Shown here piece after piece: positions 18,083-26,292 of a stretch of DNA of 36,544 nucleotides; position 1 is the first letter of the stretch, and each line of letters begins with the position of its first letter. Made by a program: the position numbers and the translations under genes. The DNA is from a virus, in the IMG/VR virus record IMGVR_UViG_3300045921_000116, positions 1 to 36,544 of that record; one strand, 5' to 3'. Under the pieces are notes generated by a model, which was not told the origin of the DNA, ran no database searches, and saw only the letters and a list, made by a program, of their open reading frames with translations.

Positions 18083-18517
18083 TTATACCCTCTTATTATT
18101 CATTTTCTTAATAATATCTGAATAATCTCTAGTTAAAGCATTCACTAAATGATCGGGCATAGAATTTGGATCAACTGGGATTTCCATACCTGTTTCTGGA
18201 TGAATTGCCGAAACGACAATTGGAATTTTTTCTTGTTCTCCTGCGCGACGCATATCTCCGTATCCCAGTAATTCTGCAATATTAGTAGAGCTAAAAACTT
18301 TGCCCTTACCACCGAGAGTTGGCCATTCTTCAGTATCTACGGATTCTTTAAGACGTTTCTTTTTTTTAGATGGAGAAACAGTACTCTCATTCACCGAGTT
18401 TTTTAGTTTAAAATCCACTACTTCAGAAACTATCAACGGTACTATAATAGGTACATATTCACGAATTTCTTCTTTAACTATTTCACGAATCATATTTTGC
18501 AAATCAGACTTTTTCAT
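18083..18517 (-). CDS. Hypothetical protein between the hub and gp25-like genes
   Basis: A 144-residue protein. The N-terminus is a charged helix (KKSDLQNMIREIVKEEIREY) followed by a hydrophobic piece and a Lys-rich linker (SPSKKKKRLKES). The C-terminal half (TLGGKGKVFSSTNIAELLGY, AIHPETGMEIPVDPNSMPDH) may be a compact domain. I do not recognise it. The ATG follows AAGGGTGAAAAA, an acceptable ribosome-binding site. Position in the baseplate operon suggests a hub- or wedge-associated part, but this is not shown by the sequence. Confidence 0.6.
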   Translation of the reverse strand: MKKSDLQNMIREIVKEEIREYVPIIVPLIVSEVVDFKLKNSVNESTVSPSKKKKRLKESVDTEEWPTLGGKGKVFSSTNIAELLGYGDMRRAGEQEKIPIVVSAIHPETGMEIPVDPNSMPDHLVNALTRDYSDIIKKMNNKRV

Positions 18518-18527
18518 TTTTTCACCC

Positions 18528-19793
18528 TTAATTTATAGAACTAGTTTTAGAGAGATAAATGTTATCACTCAAAATTCCACCACGTAAATACGTGTTTCTT
18601 AATATTTTTAACTTTGCCACTACAGATGGTAGGGGATTTACTGGTCCAGTTGAAGATAATCCAAATGGTTGCTCAAATATTTTAATTAATTCATTTAAAA
18701 AGTTTTGAAGAGTATTGCCTAATACCATCTGTTCAGCAAATTCACTGGAATTTGTTCCCAATAAAATAGAACTATTAGATTGAATAGAAAATTTATCGTT
18801 TGATCTTAAATTAACCGTCTTACCAATATAAGTATTAAAGTTTTCTGCACTATCAACAGTAAAGTCACCTAATGTGGTGTTGTGAATTCCTTTATAGCTA
18901 TGGAAGTACATTCCCCCCAATTTAGTATTTAAAATTATTTGATTTGTATTAATGACGGCCTGTGCCCCCTCGAATCTGGAAGGTATAGTTGTAGATCTAC
19001 TATGTATATTTCTATTTTGAACAGTTGATAGTGTAATAGGTATAATTTGATCCGCAACCAACCACACAGAAGTTAAATCCTGATTAATGTCTTCTAATAT
19101 TAATCCAAAAGGAGAATTTTTAGTAGGCTTTGCATTTTGCTTCTGACCAACTCTTATAATAAGATTAGGCGCAAAGTCTGAGTCTGTGGTTCTAAACACT
19201 GATGTTTGTACATCTCGTTGTGCAGATCCAAAACGAATGGATTGTCCAAATCTACCCTCATATATAATGTCGCCTTCAAAACTCTTCAGTCTATATGTGG
19301 TAAGATTATCCTTAAAGTAATTCCCCAAACGACCTTCAGATTTAAGAGTTCTTAGAGGATTTATTTTATTTTTCTCAAATTCTTCAAATTTATTAACTAC
19401 CGACGGAGAAGTTTCCTCTATCAATTCTGGGAATGATCCGGCTGTTACCCTATTAGAAGTGTTTATCTTAGTAAGATAATACATTCGATTCAAAATAGTA
19501 GTAACCAGTACTATTTCTCCTATAACCGGATAGTCTGTAACATTAGAATCTATAGGAAATGCCCATCCTAATATAGATTCATCTCTTCCATATTGAGTTT
19601 TTAATATTCTAATTTTTACAGAACCGACGTTATAACCATCTTCATTATATGATGGATGTTCGTCATTAACCACTACATCAACTACAACTGCTTCTAAGAA
19701 ATGTTCTGTAAAAATATAAGAATTCGAGTCTGATCGAATACCAAAGACATTTTTATTAGATGGATTGGCATTATTTACTACAACTGTTCTCAT
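18528..19793 (-). CDS. Baseplate hub/central spike protein with OB-fold (gp5/gpV-like)
   Basis: A 421-residue protein. Residues about 30-110 look like the OB-fold of gp5/gpV/VgrG spikes (EAVVVDVVVNDEHPSYNEDG, VGSVKIRIL, DSNVTDYPVIGEIVLVTTIL). The central part is beta-rich, with FEGDIIYEGRFGQSIRFGSA as seen in phage baseplate spike proteins. The C-terminal part contains strands (NTYIGKTVNLRSNDKFSIQS) that may form the start of a beta-prism, then a helix. No lysozyme domain is present, unlike T4 gp5; the separate transglycosylase gene at 21292-21882 could compensate at lysis. The spike would cap the tail tube and pierce the outer membrane. Confidence 0.78.
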   Translation of the reverse strand: MRTVVVNNANPSNKNVFGIRSDSNSYIFTEHFLEAVVVDVVVNDEHPSYNEDGYNVGSVKIRILKTQYGRDESILGWAFPIDSNVTDYPVIGEIVLVTTILNRMYYLTKINTSNRVTAGSFPELIEETSPSVVNKFEEFEKNKINPLRTLKSEGRLGNYFKDNLTTYRLKSFEGDIIYEGRFGQSIRFGSAQRDVQTSVFRTTDSDFAPNLIIRVGQKQNAKPTKNSPFGLILEDINQDLTSVWLVADQIIPITLSTVQNRNIHSRSTTIPSRFEGAQAVINTNQIILNTKLGGMYFHSYKGIHNTTLGDFTVDSAENFNTYIGKTVNLRSNDKFSIQSNSSILLGTNSSEFAEQMVLGNTLQNFLNELIKIFEQPFGLSSTGPVNPLPSVVAKLKILRNTYLRGGILSDNIYLSKTSSIN

Positions 19794-20179
19794 TTGATTT
19801 TATTTTTTACCCGTTCTAATTCATCTTGAATATCTTGGTTGTCCTGTTCTAGTTCTTCACGTGCCTGCTTTAAAAGTTTTTCCTTTTCTTCTTCGGTTAA
19901 TCCAAGATTATCACTAGTGTTAACTACCTTATTTTCTATAGCAATAATTCTTTGTGCAACATTTGCCATCTTGATTAGTTGTTCATCATTTTTAATTCCA
20001 GTATCCAATAAAGTTTGGATTACTGGACCTAAAGCAACAGCATCTTCAATTTGAATAATGTGTTTAGCCATAGTCTTTAATATACCACTAATGTCTTTTT
20101 TTTGTGCTTCGTGGTTATCATAAATATCCCGGAAAACATCTTCCATTGTCTTTCCGTCAAATAACTCATATTTTTTCAT
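19790..20179 (-). CDS. Coiled-coil phage protein, first gene of the baseplate operon
   Basis: A 129-residue, strongly helical and acidic protein with a C-terminal coiled coil (TEEEKEKLLKQAREELEQDN). The N-terminus reads KKYELFDGKTMEDVFRDIYD. No membrane segment or known motif. It is preceded by a weak AGGTATTGT and by the terminator/late-promoter junction at 20199-20241, so it should lead the late transcript for the hub and wedge genes. It overlaps the hub gene by 4 nt. A tail-assembly chaperone or tape-measure-associated role is possible but unsupported. Confidence 0.62.
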   Translation of the reverse strand: MKKYELFDGKTMEDVFRDIYDNHEAQKKDISGILKTMAKHIIQIEDAVALGPVIQTLLDTGIKNDEQLIKMANVAQRIIAIENKVVNTSDNLGLTEEEKEKLLKQAREELEQDNQDIQDELERVKNKIK

Positions 20180-20198
20180 ACAATACCTCGCATAATAA

Positions 20199-20226
20199 AA
20201 CCCCCTCGTATAAATACAAGGGGGTT
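20199..20226 (-). terminator. Hairpin after the late sigma gene
   Basis: On the minus strand the arms AACCCCCTTGTA and TACGAGGGGGTT form 12 pairs with one G-U around a TTTA loop and are followed by TTATTATG. This is a good intrinsic terminator for the sigma factor transcript. If transcription starts at the TATAAATA just upstream, the same hairpin would be the 5' end of the late message and could protect it. Confidence 0.82.
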
Positions 20227-20232
20227 AATATT

Positions 20233-21009
20233 TTATTTATAATCAAAGTATCGATCCTCTTCTGCTCCTATAGTTCCATACTCATAATATTCTATCATCT
20301 GCTGCTTAACAATTCCTTTCATTTTTGTTAAAACTTTGGTAATATAACCAGTTTGTGCATCAGTTTGTTCTCTTATTAGAAGATATAGATTTTTCTTGTT
20401 AAAGTTTTCTATACCATCTGACCGCCTGAGAAGTTCTATCACTGCATTAGCTATATTAATATCTCGCTTCTTTTTAAAGAAGCGGTGTACGTTTAGTTCC
20501 CAGTAACGGATCAACAGTTTCATAAACTCTTGGAGATCTTCAGATTCTTCTGTGCTAGGTATTTCTAATTGAACCATATCCTCTATTGGAACTGCTCCAT
20601 CTTCGGTAAAAGCGTCATTCATAGACATAGAAATCTTTTCTTCTTTCCAAGCCTTTGTATTATGATATATGAGATAGTTTTTTGCTATGACGCTAAAATA
20701 TGAATAGGCTTTATTACCTTTTTTTGGTGAAAACTTATGTAAATTACATATTAAATGTGAAATCACCTGACGCTTCAAATCATCATATACTTGATTAATA
20801 TACGGAAATTTAAATCGATTAATTATATTTTCTGCCAGTTTATCGAATGGATATGCCAAGTGGTCATTATAGATTCTATCTCGTTCATCTTGATTTTTTG
20901 CTAGGTTATATCTAACTATAGCATTTTCAGTATCCTCATTCCAATAAATTCGTTCTCCTGGCTTGGGAGGTGTATCTAATTCCGATTTATTACTCTTTTT
21001 TCTCGGCAT
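20233..21009 (-). CDS. Late-transcription sigma factor, T4 gp55-like
   Basis: A 258-residue protein resembling sigma factors for phage late transcription. ERIYWNEDTENAIVRYNLAK followed by DKLAENIINRFKFPYI fits the start of gp55-like proteins, and RQVISHLICNLHKFSPKKGN with AYSYFSVIAKNYLIYHNTKA resembles sigma region 2, which contacts RNA polymerase and melts the -10. There is no clear region 4, as in T4 gp55, which depends on gp33 and the sliding clamp instead. It stands directly upstream of the baseplate operon that it should activate. Its transcript ends at the 20199-20226 hairpin. Confidence 0.85.
   Translation of the reverse strand: MPRKKSNKSELDTPPKPGERIYWNEDTENAIVRYNLAKNQDERDRIYNDHLAYPFDKLAENIINRFKFPYINQVYDDLKRQVISHLICNLHKFSPKKGNKAYSYFSVIAKNYLIYHNTKAWKEEKISMSMNDAFTEDGAVPIEDMVQLEIPSTEESEDLQEFMKLLIRYWELNVHRFFKKKRDINIANAVIELLRRSDGIENFNKKNLYLLIREQTDAQTGYITKVLTKMKGIVKQQMIEYYEYGTIGAEEDRYFDYK
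20234..20241 (-). promoter_or_regulatory. TATAAATA, possible T4-type late promoter
   Basis: The minus strand carries an exact TATAAATA, overlapping the stop codon of the gp55-like gene, about 55 nt before the first gene of the baseplate operon. gp55-type sigma factors recognise this -10 sequence in T4. The 8-mer is also expected several times by chance in DNA this AT-rich, so the location is the only support. Confidence 0.4.
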
Positions 21010-21295
21010 CTACTGTCTCCGTTGTATCAAAAAACTGTCTTAATGTTAATACCATATTTCTTATTGTAGTATATATTATACCCACTTCATCATCGGTTTC
21101 AAAAGACCCATTTAAATCAATGCGCTTAATTGCAAAATTAATTTGTTCTACGTTTTCTAATAACGTATCAAAAAAAGTATTGTACTCTTGAATAATAGAA
21201 TCCATAGATTCCACTTTTTTAGCTAATCTAAATAATGAAAATATTAAAACTATATTCAAAAGTATACTAATTGTAAAAGTTATCATCATAATCAT
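20990..21295 (-). CDS. Small membrane-anchored coiled protein
   Basis: A 101-residue protein with one N-terminal membrane segment (MMITFTISILLNIVLIFSLF) followed by a hydrophilic helical domain (DSIIQEYNTFFDTLLENVEQ, FETDDEVGIIYTTIRNMVLT). This pattern recurs beside gp55-like genes in T4-like phages as far as I recall, but it has no named function. It overlaps the sigma gene by 20 nt. The position next to the membrane-anchored transglycosylase might suggest a lysis role, yet nothing in the sequence shows a holin or spanin motif. Confidence 0.65.
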   Translation of the reverse strand: MIMMITFTISILLNIVLIFSLFRLAKKVESMDSIIQEYNTFFDTLLENVEQINFAIKRIDLNGSFETDDEVGIIYTTIRNMVLTLRQFFDTTETVDAEKKE

Positions 21296-21882
21296 AATTT
21301 TAATCTATAACCTCCAAACTTACGTAAATAATCTTCGACAGATGTGCCGTTGGCATCAATTGTTGAATGATTATATGTTTCTGGATAAAAATAAGCAAGT
21401 ACACCGCCGGGACCAACTAAATGAGCAGCCGCTAATATTCCAGATTTAGTTACAAATATTCCGTTGTAATATTTTTGATCCCACTCTTGTATAACCTTTT
21501 TTAAGATTTTACTGTTGCGACGAAGTAGTTCTACTAAAGCAGAATCTTGCATTTGAACATTTGATAGAAATACTTCATCGGGTACATTAAAACCTATTGC
21601 TCTTAATGTTTTTGGATGGAATTGATATTTTCCCAAATGTCCATATCGGTTTACCGTATCGGATACTCCCAGACCTTCTATTGTAAAAAGCTTGTCCATA
21701 AATTTTTTCATATCTCCTTTGTAACGACGAACAATAACAGTATCCGTAACAGAAACGGTATCTCTTATAACTTCTTTAATAATTTTTTCAGATGTAATTT
21801 GTTGTTGAACTATGATTCCAACATTTACACCAATTAAAAAAATTAACAATCGTATGAGTATTTTCTTATCATTTGTTATCAT
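21292..21882 (-). CDS. Membrane-anchored lytic transglycosylase/endolysin
   Basis: A 196-residue protein with an N-terminal membrane anchor (LIRLLIFLIGVNVGIIV, about residues 9-26), then a short linker and a lysozyme-like transglycosylase domain. E69 in FTIEG is the likely catalytic acid, followed by NRYGHLGKYQFHPKTLRAIG, QDSALVELLRRN and SGILAAAHLVGPGGVLAYF, the typical SLT segments, and a terminal NGTSVEDYLRKFGGY. Such enzymes cleave the peptidoglycan glycan backbone. The uncleaved-looking anchor suggests a signal-anchor-release endolysin or an anchored lysin. It overlaps the genes on both sides by 4 nt. Confidence 0.8.
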   Translation of the reverse strand: MITNDKKILIRLLIFLIGVNVGIIVQQQITSEKIIKEVIRDTVSVTDTVIVRRYKGDMKKFMDKLFTIEGLGVSDTVNRYGHLGKYQFHPKTLRAIGFNVPDEVFLSNVQMQDSALVELLRRNSKILKKVIQEWDQKYYNGIFVTKSGILAAAHLVGPGGVLAYFYPETYNHSTIDANGTSVEDYLRKFGGYRLKL

Positions 21883-22910
21883 TTTAATAGGTGAGGTCGA
21901 GCCTCGGTAGCGCCAGCGGGGGTGACTACAACATATTCTGGATTAAATTCACCCAAGTTAGATGCGCCGGCGTATGACAATGCCGAACGAAGGCCATCTA
22001 ACAAACCCTCGATAACGAAAGATATTCCACCTTTAAATGGTATTACGGTAGACTCTCCTTCGACGTTTCGTTCTTCCATACCATGTACGGATTTAGTTTC
22101 AAGAGAAGCAGCACCTCTGTACCTCTTAAATAAACCATTTGGTGTTTCTAGTATCCTACCGGGCGATTCTTTTGTGCCGGCAAGAAGTGATCCTAACATC
22201 ACGGTTGATGCACCAACTGCTAGTGCTTTTGCAATATCACCACTGGTACGTATACCACCATCTGCTATAATTGGTACAGTTGATACTTCACTAACATCTT
22301 CAATAGCTGTAATACTTGGAATTCCAAATCCCGTTTTGATACGAGTTGTGCAGAGAGAGCCGTTCCCTACCCCGGTACGAAGTGCGTCTGCTCCCCAATT
22401 AACTAAATCTATAGCAGCTTGATGAGTTGTTATATTACCCGCAATAACATCAACATAATCAGGAAGTGTTTGTTTTAACTTTTCGAGTGCAATCTTTACA
22501 AATTTGTGATGTCCGTGTGCAACATCAATTAATATAACATTTGCACCATTCTTTGTCAATTCTTGTGATCGTTCTAAATAATCACCGTTTGCACCAATTG
22601 CTGCTGCAATTGGAGTATCAGAATCATAATTTTCCTTTTTAGCTATATCAGCAACAATAGAAACACTTTTTGATTGAGAATCTATAGTCATAAATCGGTG
22701 GATAATTCCAACTCCACCAAGACGCATCATTGCTACTGCCATTTCAACGCCACACACCGTATCCATTGGTGATGCTATCAATGGAATTTTAATTTTGTAG
22801 TTTTTAGTAAATTGTGCAGTTAAATCAATATTTTTACGACTTTCAACCTCACTGTAGGATGGTATTAAGTTGATATCATCATAAGTATATGCTTTTTTGG
22901 GATTACTCAT
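21879..22910 (-). CDS. IMP dehydrogenase/GMP reductase family enzyme without CBS domains
   Basis: A 343-residue TIM-barrel enzyme. MDTVCGVEMAVAMMRLGGVG and the catalytic-loop region VGNGSLCTTR (C187) are standard for the family, and ADGGIRTSGDIAKALAVGAS is the phosphate site. No CBS pair is inserted between the early strands, and the overall length equals GMP reductase. The flap region ends in EGESTVIPFKGGIS, closer to the EGxxxxxPFKG of GMP reductase than to the EGxEGxVPYKG of IMP dehydrogenase. The reaction could be IMP to XMP or GMP to IMP, so the direction in guanine metabolism is undecided. RtcB, which uses GTP, is the gene immediately upstream. Confidence 0.87.
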   Translation of the reverse strand: MSNPKKAYTYDDINLIPSYSEVESRKNIDLTAQFTKNYKIKIPLIASPMDTVCGVEMAVAMMRLGGVGIIHRFMTIDSQSKSVSIVADIAKKENYDSDTPIAAAIGANGDYLERSQELTKNGANVILIDVAHGHHKFVKIALEKLKQTLPDYVDVIAGNITTHQAAIDLVNWGADALRTGVGNGSLCTTRIKTGFGIPSITAIEDVSEVSTVPIIADGGIRTSGDIAKALAVGASTVMLGSLLAGTKESPGRILETPNGLFKRYRGAASLETKSVHGMEERNVEGESTVIPFKGGISFVIEGLLDGLRSALSYAGASNLGEFNPEYVVVTPAGATEARPHLLK

Positions 22911-22943
22911 AAAACCCTTCCAGTTAATGTGTTAATAACCCTA

Positions 22944-24206
22944 TTAATCTTTGTATGGATCAAAAATATCATCTCCTGCCATTACAACAATTAATGGCTT
23001 GAGAACATTCAATACTGTAATAGTGTCTCCTTGAGCGGAAAGAACATCAGTTAAGCGACGATATACATGTGGAGATTCATCCAACCCACCACCACGAAGA
23101 ATAACGCCCTTTTCTGAAATCCACTCAGACATCATTTCAGGCGTTACTTTACCTGGCTTCAACGGTAAACCAGTTTCTTTATCAATCTTCAACTCACCCG
23201 TCTTACGGTCACGCTTGCCGACTGCCTCAGTACGAGACATAACACGACCTGCTCCGTGAACTGTAGAGTATAATGCGTTTTCCATTATATCCTTAAGTTC
23301 ATCGGACACTATATTTGTATTTCCTTCCAAAATGACAGCATCATCACCCATAGATCCACCAACGAATCCACGTTGACCAGGGAATGCAGGAGTTGCCCCC
23401 TTGCGAACAACAACCAACTCCTGACCAAAATGTTGTTCTTTCCACGCAAAGTTGTGATGGTTGTGAATCAAGTCTAACTCCTTACCACCAAGAATCTTAA
23501 CAACCGTTCGTGCAACCCACTCACGACCAGCGTATGCATATTCACCAGCAATAGTCATCAATTCCCAATAAGCACGTCCCATATCACTATCTAGATGAAG
23601 TAGTGCTTCGGTTTCCGGTGCTTTATTATCCCAATCTAGGTTCTGCGAAAGTGCCATAAATCCTGACGCAATACTATGACCCAGCCCACGGGAACCAAAG
23701 TGAACACCTACCCACAAGTGTTCATCAGTTCGATCAACAAAGACATCAACATAATGATTGCCTGATCCAACCGTTCCCAACTGTGTTCGTGCTTTGTCCT
23801 TTAGTTGGCGTGCATCCTTACGACCAGCTACATCACGTAAAATGTCCCAAGCGTTACTATCAAACAACACGTGATCTGTTGGTGCATCAGTTGCTTTATT
23901 AGTACGGCCAACACCAAACGATATAGTGGACTGAATTTCGTCAGCGAATCGTGATAAGATCGAACGAACTTTTTCGTCACTCTTACTCAAATCAGAAAGC
24001 TTGATATCGGTCTTGATTGCTGCGTTACCGCATGCAATATCAAATCCGACGCCGGCTACTGATACCATATTATCATATGCGGCAACACCCCCAATAGGCA
24101 TGATATAACCCATATGGCCGTCCGCCATAAGTGCAGACTTAATGGCACGACTCTTTACATCTTCAAATTGAGTTAGTGTCTTTTCGTCGTGATTTCCAAA
24201 AATCAT
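22944..24206 (-). CDS. rtcB: RtcB-type RNA ligase
   Basis: A 420-residue protein with the conserved RtcB metal and guanylylation motifs: DGHMGYIMPIGGVAAY, GVGFDIACG (D56, C59), GSGNHYVDVF, HFGSRGLGH, NHHNFAWKEQHFG, and HGAGRVMSR containing the histidine that carries GMP. RtcB joins a 2',3'-cyclic phosphate or 3'-phosphate to a 5'-OH, repairing RNAs cut by toxins or tRNA nucleases. No archease gene is seen in the window. In a phage carrying its own tRNAs and tmRNA, the likely use is repair of tRNA cut by host defence nucleases; that is inference. Confidence 0.93.
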   Translation of the reverse strand: MIFGNHDEKTLTQFEDVKSRAIKSALMADGHMGYIMPIGGVAAYDNMVSVAGVGFDIACGNAAIKTDIKLSDLSKSDEKVRSILSRFADEIQSTISFGVGRTNKATDAPTDHVLFDSNAWDILRDVAGRKDARQLKDKARTQLGTVGSGNHYVDVFVDRTDEHLWVGVHFGSRGLGHSIASGFMALSQNLDWDNKAPETEALLHLDSDMGRAYWELMTIAGEYAYAGREWVARTVVKILGGKELDLIHNHHNFAWKEQHFGQELVVVRKGATPAFPGQRGFVGGSMGDDAVILEGNTNIVSDELKDIMENALYSTVHGAGRVMSRTEAVGKRDRKTGELKIDKETGLPLKPGKVTPEMMSEWISEKGVILRGGGLDESPHVYRRLTDVLSAQGDTITVLNVLKPLIVVMAGDDIFDPYKD

Positions 24207-24217
24207 TATTTTCTCAT

Positions 24218-24409
24218 TTAAGCTTGTGGTTTAAATGGACGTTCTACTTTTGGTGCTTCATACAAAGGAGGTTTACACATATACTCCATAATTCTGACTG
24301 CACCTTCAAGTCTTGAATATTCGATAGTTCTTTTATAACTGACAAATAATGACAACACTAGTAGAGTAGTTGAAACTATCAGTAATATATCGGTCAATTT
24401 ATTTTTCAT
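24218..24409 (-). CDS. Small single-pass membrane protein
   Basis: A 63-residue protein with one membrane helix (LTDILLIVSTTLLVLSLFVS, about residues 5-24), then a charged stretch and a proline-rich end (APKVERPFKPQA). Not recognised. Its ATG lies inside the last codons of the UV-endonuclease gene, an 11-nt overlap that suggests coupled translation. It precedes RtcB. Holin-like size, but only one helix and no other support. Confidence 0.62.
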   Translation of the reverse strand: MKNKLTDILLIVSTTLLVLSLFVSYKRTIEYSRLEGAVRIMEYMCKPPLYEAPKVERPFKPQA

Positions 24410-25304
24410 TTAATTCTCTATATTTGAATAATGCTTTTTCTTTTGCTTTTGCTTCTAGATCAATATCAATAGTGTAGCCGTAATCGTTAATAATATTGAA
24501 CACATAGTCTGCGTGGGCACGAGGATTACCAGATACATTTTCATTCAAATTTTTAGATTCACTGTAATGAAACAGTGGAGTTACATTATCAGGCCAAGTT
24601 GAATATGCAATTTCAAAAGCTTCTTGTTCTGTCAAATTATCTGGATGAAACTGATGATGAAAATAATCAAATGTAATTGGGATGCCGATTTCAGAGTGAA
24701 TAAGATCGAACAACTCACGAACTGACCATCCGCCTGTCTTATCATCATTTTCTACAACAATACGACTACGTAGATTTGATGACAGCTTATTAAAATTACT
24801 GATGAAACGTTTAGCTACTTCTAACTTATTACCACCCTGACCAATATGAATATTGATAGGCGTTTCATATGAAGGAGAATATCCCATCAAATCAAATAAA
24901 GTACTATCTATTTCTAAGTCTAATATAGACTGATCAACTACCGACTGCTTAAGAGAAGCTAGTTTAATAAAATGATCTGGGTGAGTACTAAGACGTAACT
25001 TATTAGTTCGTGCGTATTCGCCTATTGCAGATAGATGTTCTAGTATACTAGAAGAAAGTGAATCTACATCTAACCACTTATGATGCCAAGGAAATATACC
25101 AGCTCCAATACGGAATACTGAAATATTGTTTTCGGTGTTCCATCGTAAAATTGTACTCAAATCTGCTATATTTTGCTTAGCAAGGGAAAGTGCATATTCT
25201 GATCCTTTTTCTACAAAGGTACGCAGAATCATACCACGTGAAGTCTTAATATTTTGTTTTTGTAAAGTAGTATTGATACAACAATAACCAACTCGGTGTG
25301 GCAT
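24399..25304 (-). CDS. UV-damage endonuclease (UvdE/UvsE family)
   Basis: A 301-residue TIM-barrel nuclease. Conserved segments of the family include MPHRVGYCCINTTL, LRWNTENNISVFRIGAGIFP, LSTHPDHF, RIVVENDDKTGGWSV, ITFDYFHHQFHP, LFHYSES, and the terminal DIDLEAKAKEKALFKYR; these supply the Glu, His and Asp residues that bind three metals. UvdE nicks DNA 5' to cyclobutane dimers and 6-4 photoproducts and starts an excision route independent of UvrABC. A sunlit aquatic habitat would explain its value to a phage, though that is inference. It has its own strong promoter at 25330-25358. Confidence 0.92.
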   Translation of the reverse strand: MPHRVGYCCINTTLQKQNIKTSRGMILRTFVEKGSEYALSLAKQNIADLSTILRWNTENNISVFRIGAGIFPWHHKWLDVDSLSSSILEHLSAIGEYARTNKLRLSTHPDHFIKLASLKQSVVDQSILDLEIDSTLFDLMGYSPSYETPINIHIGQGGNKLEVAKRFISNFNKLSSNLRSRIVVENDDKTGGWSVRELFDLIHSEIGIPITFDYFHHQFHPDNLTEQEAFEIAYSTWPDNVTPLFHYSESKNLNENVSGNPRAHADYVFNIINDYGYTIDIDLEAKAKEKALFKYRELNEK

Positions 25305-25358
25305 ACATTCTCCTATTAGGGTTGAATGTAATATACATCAAATACTATGAATTGTCAA
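25304..25358 (-). promoter_or_regulatory. Strong sigma70-like promoter with a start-site hairpin before the UV endonuclease
   Basis: Minus-strand TTGACA (25353-25358), 17 nt, TATATT (25330-25335). The arms TACATTC (25324-25330) and GAATGTA (25304-25310) form 7 perfect pairs, and AGGAG sits between them with the start codon adenine at the end of the second arm. Initiation about 7 nt after the -10 would omit the first arm, as in the primase case. It also overlaps the 3' end of the coiled-coil membrane gene. Confidence 0.72.
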
Positions 25359-26271
25359 TACCTATACTACCATCTTTATTAGTCACCCATTTAATATTAT
25401 TTTGTTTTATTTGTTCAGGCGATATCCAATTTTCATCGTTAATATTTTGATCGAGGACGTTTTGAACTTCTGTCTGATCTTCTTGCTGAACTAGTTGATC
25501 TACAGTTGATACTATATTTTCTTCTTTTGATTTTGTTTTTAATTTAACAAGTGCATTATAACTCATTACAAGTGCCAGTGACATTGGATCAAACACTAAT
25601 ACTATTGCCAAAATAAACCATTTAGCTACGGTATCAAGAGAAACGCCTAACGTTTTAGCAATATAATTAAATGTTCCAAGTTTAGCATTTGTTTGAAGTT
25701 CCCCATCTTGTAGAACTTTTATAGATGATAAACTATCTCGTTGTTTCTGTAGTTTATCGATTTCTTTTTGAATATTACGAATGTCAGTTTCTGCTTGTGT
25801 TACAACACGTTGCTGAGTAACAAATCCACTTTTTCCAACAAGATTATTCAATCGTTCTTCTTGTTGATTTCTCACAGAAATAAATTGATTTAATCTACTT
25901 TCATATCTTTCTATATTTTTATCTATTCCAGAAATCTGAGTTTCAATTAATGCTATTTGAGAAGATTTTGCATTAAAATCTACTGCGGCTGATGCGTAAG
26001 CTGCACTTAAATATCCGTAAATACCAATACTGGTAATAACCATTAGTACAAATGTTCCAACCCCCATATAATATCGTAATGGACGACTAATAACTGTCCA
26101 ATGACGGTATAGAAACGATGCAGAAACAAGTTTAGCTAGCTCCAGTGACGATGCCATAGCCATTGCAGCAATTGGAGCACCAATAAATAATTGTGAAATA
26201 CCTGTCACAGAAAACCAAGCTGCACACGCTGCTAATAAAAACGCAGAACCAATTACAACATAATTAAACAT
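25345..26271 (-). CDS. Membrane protein with a periplasmic or cytoplasmic coiled coil
   Basis: A 308-residue protein with three hydrophobic segments near the N-terminus (VVIGSAFLLAACAAWFSV, FIGAPIAAMAMASSLELAKL, YYMGVGTFVLMVITSIGIYG), a coiled coil of about 100 residues (about 105-200, with KNIERYESRLNQFISV and TDIRNIQKEIDKLQKQRDSL), another membrane helix (WFILAIVLVFDPMSLALVMS) and a charged tail. I have seen this architecture as unnamed proteins in marine myoviruses. Functions in membrane remodelling, lysis control or superinfection exclusion are possible but unproven. The start has AAGAGG. Confidence 0.7.
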   Translation of the reverse strand: MFNYVVIGSAFLLAACAAWFSVTGISQLFIGAPIAAMAMASSLELAKLVSASFLYRHWTVISRPLRYYMGVGTFVLMVITSIGIYGYLSAAYASAAVDFNAKSSQIALIETQISGIDKNIERYESRLNQFISVRNQQEERLNNLVGKSGFVTQQRVVTQAETDIRNIQKEIDKLQKQRDSLSSIKVLQDGELQTNAKLGTFNYIAKTLGVSLDTVAKWFILAIVLVFDPMSLALVMSYNALVKLKTKSKEENIVSTVDQLVQQEDQTEVQNVLDQNINDENWISPEQIKQNNIKWVTNKDGSIGIDNS

Positions 26272-26292
26272 ATTTTACCTCTTGATAGAAGA

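Noticed and set aside
21922-22422. 166-residue plus-strand open frame
   Set aside because: It is the shadow of the IMPDH/GMPR gene on the other strand. No known domain and no ribosome-binding site.
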